A DNA stretch of 64,000 nucleotides from Solenopsis invicta (lineage: Eukaryota > Arthropoda > Insecta > Hymenoptera > Formicidae). The stretch is taken from positions 834,501-898,500 of the forward strand of contig NC_052667.1 of assembly GCF_016802725.1 (NCBI RefSeq), in the 5' to 3' direction. Of the stretch, positions 46,801 to 52,399 are shown one piece after another. Positions within the stretch are counted from its first letter, which is position 1, and every line of letters starts with the position of its first letter. Both the position numbers and the translations under genes were made by a program. A model generated the notes under the pieces. That model had not been told where the DNA came from. It saw only the letters and a list, made by a program, of their open reading frames with translations, and ran no database searches.

Positions 46801-47140
46801 CGAATAATACAACAAACACTATGTAAAGAGAAATATCAGTATTTAAATACTTAATAATAAACTATAAATTTTTAATAATCGCGGCGTAATTCTAAGTTTG
46901 AGTATTAATAACGTCGAATTCAAGTGCAGTAAGTTTTATTTATATTTTCAGCGCATAATGTATTTAGATTCAATTTATTACTAGGTAGATTAAATTTACT
47001 TAGTTTTGCTTCTTCAATAATAATTGAAGAAAATAATTGAAAAATAAAATTTTTACACCATGTATAAAGATGAAATATATTTTTTATTATGTACCTTTTT
47101 TTCTTTTGGACGTAGTACTCGTACGCGAAGTAAATGCCAT
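9689..47140 (-). CDS. Unc-89: Unc-89 / obscurin, giant muscle M-line protein with RhoGEF and two kinase domains
   Basis: The gene is read here as about 37 coding exons totalling about 12.6 kb, close to 4,200 residues, about the size I recall for fly obscurin. Domain order: SH3, DH-PH, 8 Ig, an acidic/Ser-Thr linker, 10 Ig, FN3, 2 Ig, kinase 1, Ig, FN3, kinase 2. Exons: 47140-47095, 46795-46713, 37356-37247, 36053-35895, 34342-34220, 33966-33796, 32672-32591, 32283-32188, 30016-29924, 28484-28320, 28122-27985, 27906-27393, about 27076-26775, 25807-25562, 25483-25342, 25243-24846, 24752-23848, 23710-23131, 22268-22119, 21555-21451, 21006-20200, 19048-18646, 18404-18221, 18134-17834, 17715-17137, 17057-16633, 16526-15763, 15691-15393, 15306-14390, 14221-13782, 13561-13423, 13189-12720, 12548-12321, 12097-11953, 11834-11331, 11230-10080, 9935-9689. 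All phases close except exon 11 to 12. The family links myosin at the M-line and signals through Rho. The 5' UTR continues into at least one upstream exon (acceptor at 47170). Confidence 0.93.
12720..14221 (-). CDS. Unc-89: Unc-89 kinase domain 1 (probable pseudokinase)
   Basis: Exons 14221-13782, 13561-13423 and 13189-12720. The fold is of titin/MLCK-like type: glycine loop LGRGTQGVTY, ATP-site lysine in NYASKIM, helix C glutamate in MYNEMEAM, and LKIGDFGLTRR with DFG intact. It continues with MPEYVAPEV and DMWSVGIITYILLSG. The catalytic loop reads HLGLTLGD where active kinases have HRDLKPEN, so the catalytic Asp, the Lys and the Asn are all replaced. Phosphotransfer is therefore unlikely. 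A scaffolding role is inferred from obscurin biology. Confidence 0.9.
14390..15306 (-). CDS. Unc-89: Unc-89 FN3 domain 1 plus Ig19 and Ig20
   Basis: One exon. It opens with a Lys/Tyr-rich lead, then an FN3 domain (RHLTLSWKPSIPIG, YLVEMCELPDGDW, DYKFRIRVENKYGISDPS). A proline-rich spacer follows (LPPGIDFRPETSPYFP). Ig19 reads APRFLRQEHDTQYG to GVYEAVARNEHG, and Ig20 starts YPTFIERPEE. Ig20 continues into the next exon (14221-13782), whose first part ends the Ig fold before kinase 1. Confidence 0.9.
15393..19048 (-). CDS. Unc-89: Unc-89 Ig domains 9-18
   Basis: Seven exons (19048-18646 down to 15691-15393) encode ten tandem Ig domains of about 95 residues each. They start with signatures such as KPRFTEPL, APTFLKEL, APSFGKAL, RPSFTKPL, RPEFVTSL, KPTFISPM, SPTFTQKF and PPTFLKRI. 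Strand C tryptophans (VKWLKDG, IKWMKDG, VQWFKDG, FEWYRNG) and strand F DxGxY motifs are present. Two exon borders fall inside an Ig fold: WYYKGHEI joins 18646 to 18404, and DEEIVPDN joins 16633 to 16526. This is the elastic or binding region that precedes the FN3 and kinase segment. Confidence 0.9.
19049..20199 (-). other. Unc-89 intron between the charged linker and Ig9
   Basis: AT-rich intron of 1.15 kb. It contains a (GA)n tract at 19904-19925 and a 24-base hairpin TTACTCTTCTT-TC-AAGAAGAGTAA at about 19723-19746. Two donor-like sites on the minus strand (near 19600 and 19690) do not define an in-frame exon. Confidence 0.5.
20200..22268 (-). CDS. Unc-89: Unc-89 charged linker encoded by three phase-symmetric exons
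   Basis: Exons 22268-22119 (150 bases), 21555-21451 (105) and 21006-20200 (807) each begin with two and end with one base of a split codon. Any of them can therefore be skipped without a frameshift. They encode an unfolded Glu/Lys/Ser/Thr-rich segment of about 354 residues. It includes acidic runs (DDNDNEEIDDEM) and SRQSSQ-like phosphorylation candidates, with no Ig or FN3 signature. It separates Ig8 from Ig9. The symmetric phase suggests length isoforms, as in other giant muscle proteins. Confidence 0.8.
22269..23130 (-). other. Unc-89 intron after Ig8
   Basis: Noncoding AT-rich DNA of 860 bases between the Ig8 exon and the first linker exon. No repeat, RNA gene or conserved open frame was recognised. 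The neighbouring introns 21007-21450 and 21556-22118 are likewise empty. Confidence 0.5.
23131..27076 (-). CDS. Unc-89: Unc-89 Ig domains 1-8
   Basis: A Ser-rich lead-in (about 27076-26830) is followed by eight I-set Ig domains, each with the W of strand C and the DxGxY motif of strand F. Examples are WLKDNKPMED...DAGIYIARA (Ig1), WTKDGQEI...DAGVYTIKA (Ig4) and WYKDGDEV...DGGLYEVRA (Ig8). Many lack one or both disulfide cysteines, as is usual for M-line Ig domains. Ig3 is abnormally short: LELGTEPRFIWTRDG skips the segment that normally carries strands B and most of C. The 5' border of the first exon is unresolved, because both nearby AG sites give a phase that does not match the upstream exon. 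Confidence 0.85.
25808..26774 (-). other. Unc-89 intron inside Ig1
   Basis: An intron of nearly 1 kb splits Ig1 after its first strand (ends GSSVE, resumes PGEVATFEC, phase 1). It is AT-rich with stretches of TGTG/CATG character at 26030-26110. Small open frames here show no protein signature. Confidence 0.5.
27393..33966 (-). CDS. Unc-89: Unc-89 DH-PH (Rho guanine-nucleotide exchange) module
   Basis: Exons 33966-33796 to 27906-27393. The DH helices are clear: KELIETEEEFGRDIQLV (CR1), then GVKYYADQPRMLGRTF, then LPIQRINDYQLLLKELVKYS, the conserved CR3 core, and KALELM. The PH domain follows, with GRLLTHEWYTVIDKEG, RYLFLFKARILICKV, FELHN and KACWLKEIRQYASDL, which includes the conserved PH tryptophan. 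A Lys/Glu/Ser-rich tail follows the PH domain. In obscurins this module activates Rho-family GTPases near the sarcomere. The intron after exon 32283-32188 uses a GC donor (GAG|GCAAGT). The 3' exon ends SSKVVE plus one base. Confidence 0.92.
30017..32187 (-). other. Unc-89 intron within the DH domain, with a GC-rich island and an AT microsatellite
   Basis: A GC-rich patch with many CpG dinucleotides fills about 30520-31080, in contrast to its AT-rich surroundings. Open frames on both strands through it are compositional and match nothing I know. An (AT)n tract lies at about 31768-31820. The intron opens with a GC donor and ends in a normal TTGCAG acceptor. The GC-rich patch could be an internal promoter or 5' exon of a shorter isoform. 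Confidence 0.45.
31768..31820. repeat. (AT)n microsatellite
   Basis: About 50 bases of alternating TA with one interrupting ATACAT unit, inside the large DH-domain intron of Unc-89. Confidence 0.9.
34220..47140 (-). CDS. Unc-89: Unc-89 N-terminus and SH3 domain exons (including a probable cassette exon)
   Basis: The start MAFTSRTSTTSKRKK (ATG at 47140) and a second Ser/Thr-rich exon end in phase 0 at 46713. They join across a 9.4-kb intron to an exon reading NYVVVKDYVADTDGF and GDIVEAIEHDG, the first half of an SH3 fold. The second half, IYVRTADGKQGWLPSSIL, is at 34342-34220. Joining the two halves directly gives a normal compact SH3. An exon at 36053-35895 (159 bases) fits in frame between them and adds 53 residues in the n-Src loop region. 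It contains LDNSAAKHKLSIRPRR. The nested FVPGQ gene lies in the intron before the SH3 exons. Confidence 0.85.
34343..37246 (-). other. Unc-89 introns flanking the SH3 cassette exon
   Basis: The left part (34343-35894) is AT-rich with no gene seen. The right part (36054-37246) becomes GC-richer between about 36600 and 37200, with long open frames on both strands (for example 36750-37211 on the minus strand). These frames lack splice context and recognisable domains. I treat the patch as possible regulatory DNA. Confidence 0.4.
35895..36053 (-). CDS. Unc-89: Probable cassette exon of Unc-89 inserted in the SH3 domain
   Basis: 159 bases, bordered by an acceptor (GTCGTAG) and a donor (AG|GTAGGG). 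It starts with one and ends with two bases of split codons, exactly matching the phase of the SH3 intron. It encodes KARMDPDLEVEVGD, then LDNSAAKHKLSIRPRR, then a Ser/Arg-rich end (RSPSSVDSDSSLQR). From memory, the LDNSAAKHKL signature also occurs in the vertebrate CRACD/KIAA1211 actin-regulator family. Both inclusion and skipping keep the frame. Confidence 0.75.
37721..42346 (-). CDS. Unrecognised 1,541-residue protein with about 30 FVPGQ repeats, nested in an Unc-89 intron
   Basis: A single uninterrupted exon, ATG at 42346 and TAG at 37723-37721, with AATAAA on its strand at 37683-37678. Residues 1-85 hold three copies of a motif like CRITGKSRGLPRPNYFP (cysteines at 4, 34 and 63). Residues 195-260 form a charged, probably coiled-coil segment with RKRKRKK. 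Residues 437-930 are about 30 tandem 14-residue repeats of consensus F-V-P-G-Q-x-V-x-T-x-x-G-P-x. They are broken once by a 60-residue insert (GPVGISVDPKTASVVSL). Then come a polyQ run, an Asn run, a long helical region with LLAL-type spacing, and a Ser/Thr-rich end NSFERVKY. There is no signal peptide or membrane segment, so a cytoplasmic structural role is likely. I do not know a named family. It lies on the same strand as Unc-89. Confidence 0.85.
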   Translation of the reverse strand: MSFCRITGKSRGLPRPNYFPLLPPISPADAKRFCRITGKSYGLPTHHYIPVLLGAHAHDKSKCKITTNSAGLGPHHYTAGLIVGEKKRHVVLKDYRYVFPILEGEGEQQRALRELLNAKQTPIEEVEKFVYTVEERRCSLVFPAKLEAAVRDGDVKDVMLSRDCDTVLLRLKQGKNVSVDFKNLENFENLYDGMGPREEVLREREKLEAETRKRKRKKQTVLNYAKKFFEEKERVADEEEFQRTKQLKLRSIKEEIKEEIVENWRHVNVEQARLISSDVVNMSNILKDSSKPISNILDWNSLQNNAKKSAGVPMIEKIPTPVMAEPQIIDQEPTLYASPIPESVGGFEAIAIAKPLTPLIVKPDVTLQSAIRSIPLDNLEGSANVTEKLLQAGEQALECLPKMEEVSELVRNLPTGKKITMHNIKGLKLDIKSAERFVAGQTVYTPSGTIFVPGQTLQTPQGLTFVPGLTLNTSDGPMLVPGQIVTVNESDGAKTPVFVAGQTLTTERGEHFVQGQTLHINEGSKFVEGQTVLTEEGPKFVAGQVVADGTFIAGQTVVTPHGLRFMAGQTVTNYHGEPVFVPGQNVQINGKHEFVPGQCVESPNGESKFVPGQTLLTAEGPQFVPGQYVTTKSNEMHFVPGIAKETQDIMSFMPGMTLDTPKGQKFIEGQVLKTPEGIVFCPGQTIITEKGFEFIAASKFDEVIFQNAGPVGISVDPKTASVVSLQQREVFGHMVQTEKGIEFFPENARNLPEGRRIVPGQLVTGDKDGPRFVPGVMTEDGFLPGQIVTTEKGEEFVPGQVIDTSSGPKFVPGQIVETRTGPKFVPGQTIDTPEGPRFVPGQIVDTKVGPTFIPGQVIYTEEEGSRFVPGQVVDTPDGPRFVPGRVVETGEMGVTFVPGQIVQTEEGPCFVAPDLIDTPEGELEFSVQGFEVTPEELRLLRPQHLHYNPRFRHRGETSIDAKMLHELSEAGLSVGRKVATNLPTVDVDVDPKAVALEQALAVTTTKLGLQGSTAVKLAQVMSTITQLAKNIVLQQQQQQQNSDTANAITLTNGNRSPIETEEIKTNNNNNVESLQNIVRTAIAAAALLILDDQQVTSDNSNSQDFVYSSISESFNMLLHQNDRDVDKSVNEILKILLIPQNRSSLCQSVLLELLDNKNNKVNILKSTVSPSQPLQRDVVLDKLSMVLEEEHGTDLIGSAFRTVSKNNPELVTLVLENVSRHVADVATEKEAAETVYKAIVQAVRESSEIHVKELLNAEGPDVREMLLQAVGLARALGMSDTANSLLSVISDKRSTRALANDRVTMDVLRRLAIMRKLAEERPPFMNALGQLCSDPELARTDPRLRTLVRESAALMIVPEETPLLSSADVPTSLLCADNSLAMEEFLLKRSHKRSAIFMILKQGMQAVVPREASRSVLTGEVAYTVLDEDGIHHFEPLHVFSALRLNRPATHRFSMYCCPVAKEVDIDGEIMTTTFTGTTSIASSLDSSANGSSNKQESNGTATLSKSEQSTAFYSVSRENTPSLKRLNGARQWNSFERVKY
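39548..41040 (-). repeat. Coding tandem repeat array, 42-base units (FVPGQ repeat)
   Basis: About 30 units, each near 42 bases, encode the 14-residue repeat. The DNA units vary in codon use (Pro-Gly as CCNGG, Gln as CAA or CAG). The array is therefore old and maintained at the protein level rather than a recent satellite expansion. The right-hand units (residues 437-700) are more diverged (FVAGQ, FVQGQ, FVEGQ, FIAGQ). Most of the downstream block, about 39640-40060, is nearly uniform FVPGQ. Confidence 0.9.
42347..46712 (-). other. Upstream DNA of the nested gene inside Unc-89 intron 2
   Basis: This should hold the promoter and 5' UTR of the FVPGQ-repeat gene. A GC-rich patch at about 43760-44060 (CGCGAGATGCGG, GCGATACGCGGCG) is the best promoter candidate. 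Further open frames at 44182-44584, 44956-45279 and 45534-46010 lack splice context and protein signatures. A repeat cluster at 46340-46640 is listed separately. Confidence 0.4.
46340..46640. repeat. Inverted and direct short repeats in Unc-89 intron 2
   Basis: TTCTGTTGCAACACTT at 46350-46365 faces its exact reverse complement at 46394-46409. GAAATGTTTCTAAAATCT then occurs twice, near 46406 and 46440, and related pieces (TTTTCTAAAATGTCTCA, GAAACGTTGCAAAG) continue to 46640. It may be a decayed MITE. Confidence 0.45.
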
Positions 47141-50100
47141 TGTTGCGTGTTCAATGTTACATTATTATTCTGAAACATATACAAGTAAAGGCTGATATAA
47201 TTTTTGTTTTATAAAAATTAAATTAAATTAATTCTGTTGCATGTTAATTGAAGGTATCAATAGATAGAACACAGCAAATATATAAGTATATACTTTGCTG
47301 TTTTAATAAATATTTATATATGAGTATATATAAATACATATTTATATATAAATTTATATATGAATATTAATAAAATCTTTACATTAAAAAATTCATTTTA
47401 CACCGCCATCTTATAGCCATAAACGCATTGTTGTGAAATGTTCTACAGATAAATTTTAAGAAACTCGTCAAACTTCTTTCTTTCGAGCAGTAGGTAACTT
47501 ATCCACATCAAAGAACCGAGAAAACACAACAAATTTATCTACGGAAATCTTGTAAAGTTATCATCAATCGCTGTCTAGTATCTGTTTAAATCTGCATTCA
47601 AAATGAAGAATAGAACAAAATTTACGATAGTTGCCAACTCAAAGTCAACTATAGATTGACTATAATTTATAGGTAAAATAAAATCTTTCAACATTGAGAA
47701 AGATCATAGTTCTGTTAGCATCTTGATTTATTTCAAAGTTGCAATGTAGCATGAAGAAATAAAGAACATAAGCTTATTTTGAAATGGAGCATCGCAAATT
47801 TTTTTCACTTTTAATTGCTTTTTCTTTTCAAGGGCCAAATATTGATAAATGCTCCAAGAATCAATCCTCAAAATTCTAAACGAGTATTAAAGACATATAT
47901 AAATATTTAAGAAAAAGACAGGGAAGATTCCTCTCTTTTCCTTGGTACGAAGAATCGCGGCGTTTACGACAGTCCTTGATTCTGTCGTCGAGTGCCGTAA
48001 TTCATTACCTAATGGCCAGAGCCAGCCACGATAAGTCGTGTGTAATGCGCGAATGATTAAAGTAAGCGTTTCAGTGGATCAACCTTTGGTTTGAGAGATC
48101 CGAAATCTATTTCCGACACGCGGACAGTCGTAGCCGTTCGTCGCGATTGGCTGACTCCGTCGGCTCGTCGCGGTGTTGGCCGCATTTTCATCTGTTTCTT
48201 CGTTAATCGGGTCACTTCCGCTATTCGATTTTCGCATTACCGAGGTGCCGCTGAATCGCGGGATCGATGCGCGAGGTAATTCATCCTTGAAGAGAATTAC
48301 AACACGTGCGTCAGATTACAACTTCAATGTAATTTCAATTTTCGATTTTTAAAATATGTATTCTTTATCGTTGACGATTTTTACATTAAATTATAAAATT
48401 TTGTTTTAGATTAATATAAAATTAATACATGTGTTAATTCGATGTTTCTAAATGTTTTTGCTGTAATAAAAACGTACTAGCTTTGCATTAGTGGACGATA
48501 TATCTGCTACTTCACATGGCTTAAACACATGGCCCCAGAGCTGTCGTATGAAGAGAACTCTTTCTCAAATGCGGGTTGCGATCAAAGATTAGCAGTTTAC
48601 TTGATTACTTCTGCAGTCGTTTTAGATTAAAGACGAAAGATAAATAGCTCAAATCCTCGAATAATAAAAAATAAGTTTGTGTAATTTGTTAAGAGAACAG
48701 GAAAAATATTTGCGGAACAGATGAAATCGATTTATAATTTTCTTGACGTTAACTGATCGACATAAAAAATTTACATGAGCCAAGAAAGATTTTCAAAACT
48801 TCACAAATATTGATGAATTGATTTGCTTGAAGATGTACAGTAAAGATAATTAATTATAATATCAGCTTCCAACTTTTGTCGTCCAAACTTGGTTTACGCA
48901 TTTTGCTAAAGGAGATTTATGCGCAAATTCCTAGAATGTTGGCGCATATGTATGACTCTGTTTACACGAAACTAAAAACTTGGCCTTCCTACGTTTGATT
49001 CACTGGATGCTTGACTCTGGGAAACCGTGCCAGGAAAATAGCGCAGCTATTTTATGAAGCACCTTGAGCACGACTAAAGCTATGCAGAATTTCATTTGGC
49101 CAAAAATTTCATCTTGTATGCTTTACCACGTTTGATCGTTTCATTGTTTTCCATTGCTCGTGAGAAAAATTTGCATTTCTGACAATTTCTTCGGGATTTA
49201 GTCGAAAATATTTTTGGAAATATTTATACGTAACGTATCGTATCACGTAATTACAAAAAATTGCAAAACATATATTTGCGTAATAAATAATCAACTCGTA
49301 ATCATCATAATTCTATCAAGCAGGAGTGAATCGATTGTATAAATGCCATTACAAGATGATATTAAAATTAAAATTTAAAATTTTTGTATGCCTCAATTCT
49401 TAATTAAGAATTTATGTTACGGTGACTCTTTGCTTCAAAAAATGTAATATGAAACACAAGTCGTTTTAATAGAACGAGCTGTTCGGTTACTTAAGTGTGA
49501 TATTTCGAAAACTGGAACTGACACGAACAGGACATTTAGTTGACGGCGACACCAAATTCCAGACCTTAACTAATTAACCACGTTTATTAATCTGTATCTG
49601 TCTCGCTGAAGCGAAATATCCGCTTGTACGTTTTCACGACGGCTCGACCAGGAAGACTATCGTCGGGAGATTCGTTACAAGCGACGTGTCATGCTTCCGC
49701 ATCTCAGAATATCAGTATTTTATACCTGTCATTTAAAACGAATCAGACAGCTCGACGAATGAACCATGCGTCGTAAAATTACTATTGTCAATATCGAGAC
49801 ATCTATTTCACGTGTCATTCGCTGCAATTTCCCCGTCATTATTTTGTGATTAATTCTCTTTTCCTCACTCAAAGATAAATCGTAATGTCATTGCCAATAC
49901 ATCATACATCAGATTTGATTTTTGATATTGATCTAAGATTACAATTCAGACGAATTCGAATTATAGGCAGAATATCGACAGAATTATATTATTATATAGA
50001 CAAAATCTAGTATGATGTGAACAATCGCAGCTTAACAATCTACTTCTCTTGTGCTTGCGTACAACACATATAAATCGCTTTATCGCTCACAGCAGAATTT

Positions 50101-52399
50101 ATATGTCTGACCGGGATGAGTTGGACGGGGTAAAGTGACGATGATACCCCTGACGAATGAAGCGAAAAATGATGGCTTGACCTATCGAACGAGCTCTATG
50201 TCGGAATCGGCACCTTAACGCTAACGTTCGACACTTGCACAACACACTCGCGCGAAAATAGCACCAACGAGCTGAGCTGACACGGGACGAACGAGAGAAA
50301 GAAGAACAGACAACGGCCAGAAAGGGAAACGCGACCAGGGGAGGAAGAAGAAGAGAATTGTCCCGGGGGGAGAGAAAGAGGAGAGAGCTATGCACTGACC
50401 TCCAGGACCTTCGAGACTACCTCGGCTCTCACTCACTAACCCTTGGATTATCGGTTTTAGCACGTAAAGGGGAAAGTAATTGAATTACGTATGCGAGATG
50501 ATCTTCCTCGCCGATCCCTGTCGACGTCGCCGAGTCGCTCGTTCGCCACTTTGGCTACCTAGGAATCCCCGAATAAATTGCCCGAGCCAGTGAGGAAGCC
50601 AGCCGACGGCTATCTCGAGACTGCTACCAATGCCAGCGACAACGCGTCCCGATGCCCGAGCGCAGTTTCTTCTTCTTCTTCTTCTTCTTCTTCTTCTCTT
50701 CTCTACCTCCTCATCGACATCGATAGCGTCCTCGACGTGCTGCTCTGAATCTCTCCCTTAAATCTTCTCCCTTGATCGTGATACTTCATTTTATTTTTTG
50801 CACATTACATCAGTTTCATAAGATGATGAAACTTCTTCTATTTTTCAATTGGACTACATTTGAATTGATGTAGTCATTGCCCGATTAGGTCCTCTTTTAC
50901 GCTAATTGTAGAGCGTGAGATAAGCGGGATAAACGTCAATATACTTGTGCACAAGTATATTAAACATATTTAATCGCAAATTTCTTTTAACGCTCTTCTT
51001 TCATTCAAGAAAATACATCCTTATCTTTTCCTTATTAATTAAAAAAAAAAATTGAATTAGGAATTAGCAGGATATTTTTTTAACTTCTTAATTCATTATT
51101 ACGAGGATAATTTTTTAAAGAAGTAACATAATACGCGCTTGTTTTTCTATTCGATGTACAATAAATAGTATAAAAAATAAAGTTTTTGTTTTTAATACAA
51201 CGAAACATTTTTGTTTCATAAAAAAACGAATTAAAATGGGGACGAGAGTGTTGCGGAATCATTGTTATGGGGTTTGTATGTGCTAATTCGTAACGCGGTC
51301 GATCGACCGCGTTTCAGTCGCTTCTAATAATAATCGATGCTTGCACGTCTCTCCAGGGATTTCTCCTCACGGATCCAAATCGATACTAAGACGACTATAT
51401 ACCCAAACAGCGTTGTACCAATTGCGATCTTTTTGTTATTAATCAGCTGTGTTACATTACACACGTAGATTGAGAGCAGATAAAATCTATTTGCGTAACG
51501 AATCTGTTATTAATGTACTATTGTACAGCGCGCTAGTTTAATGTTATATAAATGTATTTATTTTATTGTAATATATCCTATAAAAACTGTTACAATTAAT
51601 AAAATTCAATAAATAAAATATAATATTTTGAAAAGAAATACTGCTACAGCTTGAAAATATTAAAAATGATTAATTAATGATTTATCTTTTTTTACTTTTT
51701 TACTTTTAGATTTGAATTGTATAAAGTATGAATAAAACAAAGAGTTAAATTTATAAAAAATGTCAAAATATTAGCAAACAAATATTACTTGTGACGTTTT
51801 CTTTGTTATTTATTAGTTATAAAAAAACTTAACTGTGACGACGAAATATACATTTCTGTGAGATATATCTCATTTTTTAATTAATTTGTTTACTTTTTTA
51901 ATAATAACATTTTATTTCATAGTATTTAAATAAAAATTTAGTTCAATGAAATAAATTTTTATCTTATAAATAAATGTTTAAGTATCTTTTTCTCAGTGTA
52001 ATGTGAGAATACCTTTAATCTACTGAAGATATTCGGAACAAAATGAGATCGGCGAGAAGAAAGCATCATTTACATGTATCGTTTTTTTCGATTATCTCAA
52101 TCGTTGTTCGATTATCGTTCGCAAATTTTTATCGATGCGAGGAACGAAGAGAATTGTACAATTTTTTGACTTCACCAATGAAGCGCGAAAGTGTCCAACT
52201 CGAGCTACGATTAAGACATAAATCACGAATTAAGAAACGATAGAAAGAGAGAGAGAGAGAGAGAGGGAAGAGGGATTTTATCGTTAGAATAACAAATGAT
52301 CTGTAAATGATACCAAGGAGCGCAAGCAAACGCTACAGGTATTGTTGGCATCGTACGTCTTTGGCAGGTATTTGCCATAATTTTATTACGATACGGTAT
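47141..52399. other. Intergenic region between Unc-89 (5' side) and the avidin-like gene, with probable Unc-89 5' UTR exons and promoters
   Basis: The Unc-89 5' UTR extends left to an acceptor at 47170, so a noncoding first exon must lie further upstream. GC-rich, CpG-containing patches at 48090-48290 (with an ATTGG CCAAT-box inverse at about 48145) and 50200-50760 are candidates. The second has minus-strand donor-like sites near 50400 (GGAG|GTCAGT). A (TTC)n tract lies at 50667-50700 and a (GA)n tract at about 52240-52266. Open frames here (for example 50099-50463) are not convincing genes. Confidence 0.4.
50667..50700. repeat. (TTC)n microsatellite
   Basis: About eleven TTC units, read as GAA on the minus strand, within the GC-rich candidate promoter patch upstream of Unc-89. 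Confidence 0.9.

Noticed and set aside
50099..50463. Pair of minus-strand frames (98 and 80 codons)
   Set aside because: More likely a noncoding first exon or promoter of Unc-89. The residues are Ser/Phe/Arg-rich from low-complexity GA/TC DNA.
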